A stretch of DNA of 64,000 bases from the NCBI RefSeq assembly GCF_000981805.1, contig NZ_CP011132.1:620001-684000 (forward strand), in the 5' to 3' direction. Under the pieces are notes generated by a model, which saw nothing but the letters and a program-made list of their open reading frames with translations, did no database searches and was not told the DNA's origin. This stretch comes from Citrobacter amalonaticus Y19 (GTDB taxonomy: Bacteria > Pseudomonadota > Gammaproteobacteria > Enterobacterales > Enterobacteriaceae). This document shows, in pieces, positions 58,866-64,000 of this stretch. The position numbers were made by a program, and so were the translations under genes. Positions within the stretch are counted from its first letter, which is position 1; each line of letters starts with the position of its first letter.

Positions 58866-59312
58866 TTATTTCGCGTCGTGCGCGTGTTCGTCTTCGCGGC
58901 AATCACCTTCAGCGCAGTGGCCGTACAGATAAAGGCTATGATTCGTCAGACGAATGCCATGCTTCGCCGCGATCTCACGCTGGCGCGCTTCAATAGAATC
59001 ATCACTGAATTCGATCACTTTGCCGCAATCGAGGCAAATAAGGTGATCGTGATGATGCTGCTGGGTCAGCTCGAAAACGGATTTACCGCCTTCAAAATTG
59101 TGGCGGGTTACGATCCCGGCGTCATCAAACTGGTTCAGCACGCGATACACGGTCGCCAGACCAATTTCTTCACCCATGTCGATCAGTCGTTTATATAAAT
59201 CTTCCGCACTGACGTGATGGTTTTCCGGTTCCTGAAGAACTTCCAGGATCTTTAAACGAGGAAGCGTTACTTTCAGGCCAGCCTTCTTTAATGCGGTATT
59301 GTTGTCAGTCAT
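58866..59312 (-). CDS. fur: Ferric uptake regulator Fur
   Basis: Fur is the iron-dependent repressor of iron uptake genes and also acts indirectly through RyhB. The 148-residue protein has the N-terminal winged helix (KAGLKVTLPRLKILEVL), the metal site HHHDHLICLDCGKV and the C-terminal CAEGDC zinc cysteines with the usual histidine-rich end. It lies downstream of uof and fldA. tcuR is on its 3' side, unlike E. coli where chiQ follows. Confidence 0.98.
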   Translation of the reverse strand: MTDNNTALKKAGLKVTLPRLKILEVLQEPENHHVSAEDLYKRLIDMGEEIGLATVYRVLNQFDDAGIVTRHNFEGGKSVFELTQQHHHDHLICLDCGKVIEFSDDSIEARQREIAAKHGIRLTNHSLYLYGHCAEGDCREDEHAHDAK

Positions 59313-59339
59313 GCGGAATCTGTCCTGTTGCTAAACGAT

Positions 59340-59390
59340 TCACTTCATACAAGAAGTGACAGAAATTGCACTCGAGATAATGCGTTTCAT
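59340..59390 (-). CDS. uof: uof leader ORF, apparently truncated
   Basis: In E. coli the 28-codon uof overlaps the fur start, and its translation, blocked by RyhB, controls fur. Here the minus-strand ATG at 59390 opens MKRIISSAISVTSCMK and stops after 16 codons, 27 bp before fur. The remaining codons (EVNRLATGQIPHD, ending TGA across the fur start) are present in another frame. One lost base around 59345-59349 explains this. The short ORF is seen directly; its link to uof is from memory of E. coli. Confidence 0.6.
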   Translation of the reverse strand: MKRIISSAISVTSCMK

Positions 59391-59394
59391 TATA
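59376..59394. promoter_or_regulatory. Fur box in the fur promoter
   Basis: GATAATG-CGTTT-CATTATA agrees with the Fur consensus GATAATGATAATCATTATC in thirteen of fourteen arm positions. It overlaps the uof start codon and fits autoregulation of fur. Confidence 0.75.
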
Positions 59395-59592
59395 GGACTG
59401 CCGTGTCTAAATGAAAACCGCAAGCCTCTGGCAAATGTTAATAAATAGTCGGTATTGCCTGGAAATGAGAGCGCTACCTAAAAACTCCCGCACATTGTAC
59501 AGGGATGGGCAAGAAAGTTACAAATTTGTAGCAATTATTTTGATTGGTTCTGTCTATTGATGCGGCGCAAACATTGTCTGCGCCGCCGTACA

Positions 59593-60123
59593 TCAGGCAT
59601 TAATGATGTCGTCGAGGTGCAGTTCTTCGGAAATCTGTTTCACCCATTTTTCTACACGCTCGGCGGTCAGTTCCGGCTGGCGGTCTTCGTCAATTGCCAG
59701 ACCGACAAAATGATCGTCATCCGCCAGACCTTTGGAGGCTTCAAAATGATAGCCTGCGGTCGGCCAGTGGCCGACGATAGTGGCGCCGCGCGGCTCAATG
59801 ATATCGCGGATCGTGCCTAACGCGTCGCAGAAGTATTCGGCATAATCTTCCTGATCGCCGCAGCCAAACAGCGCAACCAGTTTACCGTTAAAATCAATGT
59901 CTTCGAGGGTCGGGAAGAAGTCGTCCCAGTCGCACTGCGCTTCACCGTAGTACCAGGTTGGGATACCGAGCAGCAGAATGTCATAGCCTTCGAGATCTTC
60001 CTTGCTGCTTTTTGCAATGTCATGCACATCGGCAACGTCTTTACCAAGCTGTTTTTGAATCATTTTTGCGATATTTTCGGTATTCCCGGTATCGCTGCCG
60101 AAAAAGATGCCAGTGATTGCCAT
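59593..60123 (-). CDS. fldA: Flavodoxin 1
   Basis: FldA is the FMN electron carrier for radical-SAM enzymes (LipA and MiaB in this window need such reduction), methionine synthase and pyruvate formate-lyase activation. The 176-residue protein has the phosphate loop FGSDTGNTENIAK and the FMN-flanking residues in GIPTWYYGEAQCDWDD. It lies 280 bp upstream of the fur start. Confidence 0.97.
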   Translation of the reverse strand: MAITGIFFGSDTGNTENIAKMIQKQLGKDVADVHDIAKSSKEDLEGYDILLLGIPTWYYGEAQCDWDDFFPTLEDIDFNGKLVALFGCGDQEDYAEYFCDALGTIRDIIEPRGATIVGHWPTAGYHFEASKGLADDDHFVGLAIDEDRQPELTAERVEKWVKQISEELHLDDIINA

Positions 60124-60272
60124 GAGTAAAGTAACCTCTTGAAACTTATTGAAATGGTGGTGGCGAATTGCCCACAGATAACGGCAATCATAGCAGAACA
60201 GTCAGGTATGCGGAAATAGCAAACGCATACGAGTGCACTCCATGCTACACGAAAGTGGGGGATGGGAGGATT

Positions 60273-60566
60273 TCAGGCGAGACCCTGGCCGCGTAGCGCC
60301 GCCAGTTGGGCCATCAGTATCTCTTCAATCAGTTCGCTGCGGCTCATCTCCCGGGATTCCGCCAGCTTATTTAGCGCGTCTACAGCTTCCGCGTTGAGTT
60401 TGAGCTCGACACGCTTAAGACCACGAACTTTGTCGCGTTTTAGCTGGTTACGCTTGTTAATGCGCAGTTGTTCATCGCGCGAAAGCGGATTGGTTTTCGG
60501 TCGTCCCGGGCGACGCTCGTGCGCGAACAGATCTAGTGTCGTACGGTCCGTTTGTTCTTTGGCCAT
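60273..60566 (-). CDS. ybfE: LexA-regulated protein YbfE
   Basis: YbfE is a 97-residue protein of unknown function induced in the SOS response in E. coli. It is strongly basic in the first half (HERRPGRPKTNP), and the second half resembles a ribbon-helix-helix DNA-binding fold (VELKLNAEAVDALNKLAESR, SRSELIEEILM). A LexA box lies about 120 bp upstream, inside the end of ybfF. Confidence 0.93.
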   Translation of the reverse strand: MAKEQTDRTTLDLFAHERRPGRPKTNPLSRDEQLRINKRNQLKRDKVRGLKRVELKLNAEAVDALNKLAESREMSRSELIEEILMAQLAALRGQGLA

Positions 60567-60680
60567 GATTTTGGTGACTTCGGGGAAACAATCAGCCAGG
60601 CCTCTGCCCGGATGGATAGCGCGCCATCATACATCAGCGGATGAGGCGCGCCAACGTTCGTACGTGTAATCGCGCACGGA

Positions 60681-60700
60681 CGCTGAGTTTTTAATCAGTT
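60681..60700. promoter_or_regulatory. LexA box of ybfE
   Basis: CTG-AGTTTTTAAT-CAG is a CTG-N10-CAG SOS box (core 60683-60698). It overlaps the ybfF stop codon and matches the ybfE box of E. coli in all but one base as I recall it. Confidence 0.75.
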
Positions 60701-61468
60701 AGCCGTCTCGTTGAGATAACGACGAATGGCGCGCAGCACCGCCTCTGGCTTTTCGGCATGTACCCAGTGACCCGCCCCGGCAATCACATGCGCACGCGCC
60801 TGTGGGAACTGTGCCAGTAAATCGGCGCGATACGCCTCGGTGACATAAGGGGAGTTGCCGCCGGGGATAAACAGCGCCGGATGATCCCAGGCTGGAATCG
60901 CCTCCCAGCCGACGATATGCGGGTATTGTTCCCACAGTACCGGCACGTTAAAACGCCACTCGCCGTCAACGTACGATTTCAGCAAAAATTGAATCACGCC
61001 TTCTTCATTAAGATATTCGCGCATGACCGCTGCCGCCTGTTGGCGGGTTTTTGCCTCTGATGCTGTTACCGCGTTGATGGCTGCGAAAATTTCGTTGTGG
61101 CGGCGGACGTGGTAATCCACTGGGGCAATATCAATAGCCACTAAACGATCGATGCGTTCCGGGGCCAGCGCGCTGAGCGCCATTACCGCTTTACCGCCCA
61201 TCGAATGACCAATAAAGGTGGCTTTTTCGATGTGTTGCGCATCCAGTGTATCCAGCAGATCCTGCGCCATCGCCGGGTAGTTCATCACCGGATCGCGAGG
61301 AGAGAGGCCGTGGTTACGCATATCGACCTGGATGATGTCATGATCGTCCACCAGATCGCGCGCAAGCACGCCCAGGTTGTCCAGACTACCAAATAAACCG
61401 TGAACCAGTACGATGGGAGAATTATTGTGCAGGTTTTGTGCAGATTGCGCTCGGATATTCAATTTCAT
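60695..61468 (-). CDS. ybfF: Alpha/beta-hydrolase esterase YbfF
   Basis: YbfF is an esterase acting on acyl-CoA and short esters in vitro. The 257-residue protein has LVHGLFGSLDN (oxyanion region), the nucleophile elbow IGHSMGGKA and the C-terminal catalytic histidine in GAGHWVHAEKP. The ATG at 61468 (MKLNIRAQ) matches E. coli; 24 upstream codons were rejected. It diverges from seqA. Confidence 0.95.
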   Translation of the reverse strand: MKLNIRAQSAQNLHNNSPIVLVHGLFGSLDNLGVLARDLVDDHDIIQVDMRNHGLSPRDPVMNYPAMAQDLLDTLDAQHIEKATFIGHSMGGKAVMALSALAPERIDRLVAIDIAPVDYHVRRHNEIFAAINAVTASEAKTRQQAAAVMREYLNEEGVIQFLLKSYVDGEWRFNVPVLWEQYPHIVGWEAIPAWDHPALFIPGGNSPYVTEAYRADLLAQFPQARAHVIAGAGHWVHAEKPEAVLRAIRRYLNETAN

Positions 61469-61658
61469 GGCAAAGTTCTTTTTTTCGCTCTGTCGGGTTA
61501 AGGTATTATGTTGACCATTCTGCCACAGGGCTGCAACCACTTCGGTTTTCTCCGAGTTTTTTGTTCAGCCAGATTTGACGCTATTCGCCGTTGGGATTTG
61601 CCCCTATACTCCCAACGATTTGTATTTCAGATCAGATAAGACACCGCACTGGATTAAG

Positions 61659-62204
61659 ATGAAAACGATCGAAGTTGATGATGAACTCTATAGCTATATT
61701 GCCAGCCACACGAAGCATATCGGCGAGAGCGCATCCGAGATTTTACGGCGTATGTTGAAGTTTTCCGCCGCATCACAGCCCGTCACGCCAGTGACAAAAG
61801 AGGTTCGCGCCGCGCAACCGGTGGTTACAGAGGCGAAACCCGTCAATCTTGTCAAAGATAAAGTGCGCGCTATGCGTGAACTGCTTCTGTCCGATGAATA
61901 TGCGGAACAGAAGAAAGCCGTTAACCGCTTTATGCTGGTGCTGACTACACTCTATACACTGGATCAACACGCGTTTGCTGAGGCAACGGAATCGTTGCAT
62001 GGCCGTACGCGTGTCTATTTTGCGTCTGATGAACAGACGCTACTGAAAAACGGTAATCAAACCAAACCAAAACACGTGCCCGGCACGCCGTATTGGGTGA
62101 TCACCAACACCAACACCGGCCGTAAATGCAGCATGATTGAGCACATCATGCAGTCAATGCAATTCCCGGCGGAATTGATTGAAAAGGTTTGCGGAACAAT
62201 TTAA
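61659..62204 (+). CDS. seqA: Replication initiation regulator SeqA
   Basis: SeqA binds pairs of hemimethylated GATC sites behind the fork and at oriC and delays re-initiation. The 181-residue protein has the N-terminal oligomerisation domain (MKTIEVDDELYSYIASHTKH), a flexible linker and the DNA-binding domain (TLLKNGNQTKPKHVPGTPYW, NTNTGRK). The start at 61659 is the known one; 28 upstream codons were rejected. pgm follows after 23 bp. Confidence 0.97.
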   Translation: MKTIEVDDELYSYIASHTKHIGESASEILRRMLKFSAASQPVTPVTKEVRAAQPVVTEAKPVNLVKDKVRAMRELLLSDEYAEQKKAVNRFMLVLTTLYTLDQHAFAEATESLHGRTRVYFASDEQTLLKNGNQTKPKHVPGTPYWVITNTNTGRKCSMIEHIMQSMQFPAELIEKVCGTI

Positions 62205-62227
62205 TCCATGCAGAAAAGGACCAGGCA

Positions 62228-63868
62228 ATGGCAATCCACAACCGTGCAGGCAAACCTGCGCAACAAAGTGATTTGATTAACGTCGCGCAACTGACGGCAC
62301 AATACTATGTACTGCAGCCCGCAAAAGGAAATGCGGAACACGCGGTGAAGTTCGGCACCTCCGGACACCGTGGCAGTGCAGGTCGTCATAGCTTTAACGA
62401 GCCCCATATTCTGGCGATTGCGCAAGCTATCGCGGAAGAGCGTGCGAAAAACGGCATTACGGGTCCGTGCTATGTGGGTAAAGACACCCATGCACTGTCC
62501 GAACCGGCGTTTATCTCCGTACTGGAAGTGCTCGCAGCGAACGGTGTCGACGTGATTGTTCAGGAGAACAACGGTTTTACCCCAACGCCAGCCGTATCGA
62601 ATGCAATTCTGGTCCACAACAAAAAAGGCGGCCCGCTGGCTGACGGTATTGTCATTACCCCGTCCCACAACCCGCCGGAAGATGGTGGGATCAAGTACAA
62701 TCCGCCAAATGGTGGCCCGGCAGATACGAACGTCACGAAAGTGGTGGAAGACCGCGCGAATGCGCTGCTTGCCGATGACCTGAAAGGCGTGAAGCGTATT
62801 TCTCTGGATGCGGCGCTGGCGTCCGGTCATGTCAAAGAACAGGACCTGGTGCAGCCATTTGTTGAAGGGCTGGCGGACATCGTCGACATGGCCGCCATCC
62901 AGAAAGCAGGTCTGACACTGGGCGTGGATCCACTGGGTGGCTCCGGTATCGAATACTGGAAACGTATCGCTGAACATTACAAACTGAACCTGACCATCGT
63001 GAACGATCAGGTTGATCAGACTTTCCGCTTTATGCACCTCGATAAAGATGGCGCGATCCGTATGGACTGCTCGTCTGAATGTGCCATGGCTGGTCTGCTG
63101 GCGCTGCGCGATAAGTTCGATCTGGCGTTCGCCAACGATCCCGATTATGACCGTCACGGCATCGTCACCCCGGCGGGGCTGATGAATCCGAACCACTATC
63201 TGGCGGTGGCGATCAACTACCTGTTCCAGCATCGTCCGCAGTGGGGCAAAGAGGTGGCGGTCGGTAAAACGCTGGTCTCTTCAGCCATGATTGACCGCGT
63301 GGTTAACGATCTGGGTCGCAAACTGGTTGAAGTCCCGGTGGGTTTTAAATGGTTTGTTGATGGTCTGTTTGACGGCAGCTTCGGCTTTGGCGGTGAAGAG
63401 AGCGCGGGGGCATCCTTCCTGCGTTTCGACGGTACGCCGTGGTCTACCGATAAAGACGGGATCATCATGTGCCTGCTGGCGGCGGAAATTACTGCCGTTA
63501 CCGGGAAGAACCCGCAGGAGCACTACAACGAGCTTGCTGCCCGTTTTGGCGCGCCGAGCTACAACCGTCTGCAGGCAGGCGCAACGTCCGCACAGAAAGC
63601 GGCGCTGTCTAAACTGTCTCCGGAGATGGTCAGCGCCAGCACGCTGGCAGGTGACCCGATCACCGCGCGCCTGACAGCCGCACCGGGTAACGGTGCGTCG
63701 ATTGGCGGTCTGAAAGTAATGACCGACAACGGCTGGTTCGCGGCGCGTCCGTCCGGTACGGAAGATGCGTACAAGATCTATTGCGAGAGCTTCCTCGGCG
63801 AAGAGCATCGCAAGCAGATTGAGAAAGAAGCGGTCGAAATTGTCAGCGAAGTGCTGAAAAACGCCTGA
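62228..63868 (+). CDS. pgm: Phosphoglucomutase
   Basis: Pgm interconverts glucose-1-phosphate and glucose-6-phosphate and feeds UDP-glucose and LPS synthesis. The 546-residue enzyme has the phosphoserine loop ITPSHNPPEDGG, the metal loop NDPDYDRHG, the sugar loop GGEESAG and the phosphate loop RPSGTED. The ATG at 62228 (MAIHNRAGK) matches E. coli; 13 codons further upstream were rejected. It is probably co-transcribed with seqA. Confidence 0.98.
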   Translation: MAIHNRAGKPAQQSDLINVAQLTAQYYVLQPAKGNAEHAVKFGTSGHRGSAGRHSFNEPHILAIAQAIAEERAKNGITGPCYVGKDTHALSEPAFISVLEVLAANGVDVIVQENNGFTPTPAVSNAILVHNKKGGPLADGIVITPSHNPPEDGGIKYNPPNGGPADTNVTKVVEDRANALLADDLKGVKRISLDAALASGHVKEQDLVQPFVEGLADIVDMAAIQKAGLTLGVDPLGGSGIEYWKRIAEHYKLNLTIVNDQVDQTFRFMHLDKDGAIRMDCSSECAMAGLLALRDKFDLAFANDPDYDRHGIVTPAGLMNPNHYLAVAINYLFQHRPQWGKEVAVGKTLVSSAMIDRVVNDLGRKLVEVPVGFKWFVDGLFDGSFGFGGEESAGASFLRFDGTPWSTDKDGIIMCLLAAEITAVTGKNPQEHYNELAARFGAPSYNRLQAGATSAQKAALSKLSPEMVSASTLAGDPITARLTAAPGNGASIGGLKVMTDNGWFAARPSGTEDAYKIYCESFLGEEHRKQIEKEAVEIVSEVLKNA

Positions 63869-63885
63869 GTTGAAAAGTCGCATTA

Positions 63886-63911
63886 AAAAAGGAGCCGATC
63901 GGCTCCTTTTT
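63886..63911 (+). terminator. Terminator of seqA-pgm
   Basis: AAAAAGGAGCC-GATC-GGCTCCTTTTT is a perfect 11-bp stem with a T run, 17 bp after the pgm stop. Confidence 0.94.
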
Positions 63912-63930
63912 CTATTCCCGCACGCTTTCC

Positions 63931-63990
63931 CGTAGGCTGCCATCCGGCGTTGTTTTATTGCCTGAAGGCGCTTCGCTTATCAGGCCTACG
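63931..63990. repeat. BIME-type element after pgm
   Basis: CGTAGGC...GCCTACG outer arms enclose GCCATCCGGCG and GCCTGAAGGCGCTTCGC units, a REP-type mosaic element at the right edge of the window. Confidence 0.8.
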
Positions 63991-64000
63991 ATCGCACGAT

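Noticed and set aside
62201..63232. 343-codon open frame antisense to pgm
   Set aside because: It is a shadow frame of pgm, with composition rich in His, Arg and Cys and no recognisable domain.
1..64000. Search for CRISPR arrays, insertion sequences, prophage genes or toxin-antitoxin pairs
   Set aside because: No regularly spaced repeats, transposase or integrase-like proteins or phage genes were seen. The tRNA genes carry no obvious attachment-site duplication beyond the identical tRNA copies themselves.

Overview
The window is a stretch of ordinary enterobacterial core chromosome. Gene order and protein sequences match the cit-dcuC to pgm segment of Escherichia coli and Salmonella. Two Salmonella/Citrobacter-type insertions (cobD; tcuRABC), proteins close to but distinct from both those genera, and a full citrate lyase cluster make a Citrobacter-like member of the Enterobacteriaceae most likely. 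The species cannot be fixed from sequence reading alone. No phage, insertion sequence, CRISPR array or toxin island was seen.

Layout. 1-8.0 kb: anaerobic citrate fermentation, with citCDEF(X) on the minus strand, the divergent sensor/regulator pair dpiBA, and the C4-dicarboxylate carrier dcuC. 8.4-14.6 kb: pagP, cspE, crcB, an intact ybeM, tatE, lipA, the LysR gene ybeF, lipB and ybeD. 14.7-22 kb: the cell-wall elongation cluster dacA, rlpA, mrdB, mrdA, preceded by rlmH, rsfS and cobC. cobD is inserted on the opposite strand and separates this cluster from leuS-lptE-holA-nadD (23-27.9 kb). 28-33 kb: ybeL, rihA and the glutamate/aspartate ABC transporter gltIJKL, with a sigma-54 promoter, a C/A-rich GcvB-type target and a probable SroC RNA. 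33.3-40.4 kb: lnt, ybeX, ybeY, ybeZ, miaB and divergent ubiF. 40.4-41.2 kb: seven tRNA genes in one operon. 41.4-53.8 kb: asnB, nagBACD, divergent nagE, glnS and the chitoporin operon chiPQ. 53.8-58.7 kb: the tricarballylate operon tcuABC with its regulator tcuR. 58.8-64 kb: fur with its upstream ORF uof, fldA, ybfE, ybfF, seqA and pgm.

Genes that work together include citrate activation and cleavage (citC, citD, citE, citF) under dpiBA control, lipoate synthesis (lipB, lipA), and the elongasome (mrdA, mrdB, dacA). GlcNAc and chitin-oligosaccharide use (nagE, nagB, nagA, nagC, chiP, chiQ) carries visible NagC, CRP and ChiX sites. Tricarballylate oxidation to cis-aconitate is encoded by tcuA, tcuB and tcuC.

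The items most worth a second look are: a probable one-base loss in an A-run at codon 5 of dpiB; a one-base loss that truncates uof; a NagE whose membrane domain looks unlike the E. coli protein while its IIA domain is nearly identical; a perfect long inverted repeat in front of ybeF; and unexplained dyads and direct repeats in front of chiP. I saw no wholly new biological system. Comparisons with E. coli and Salmonella are from memory of those genomes, since no database search was possible.
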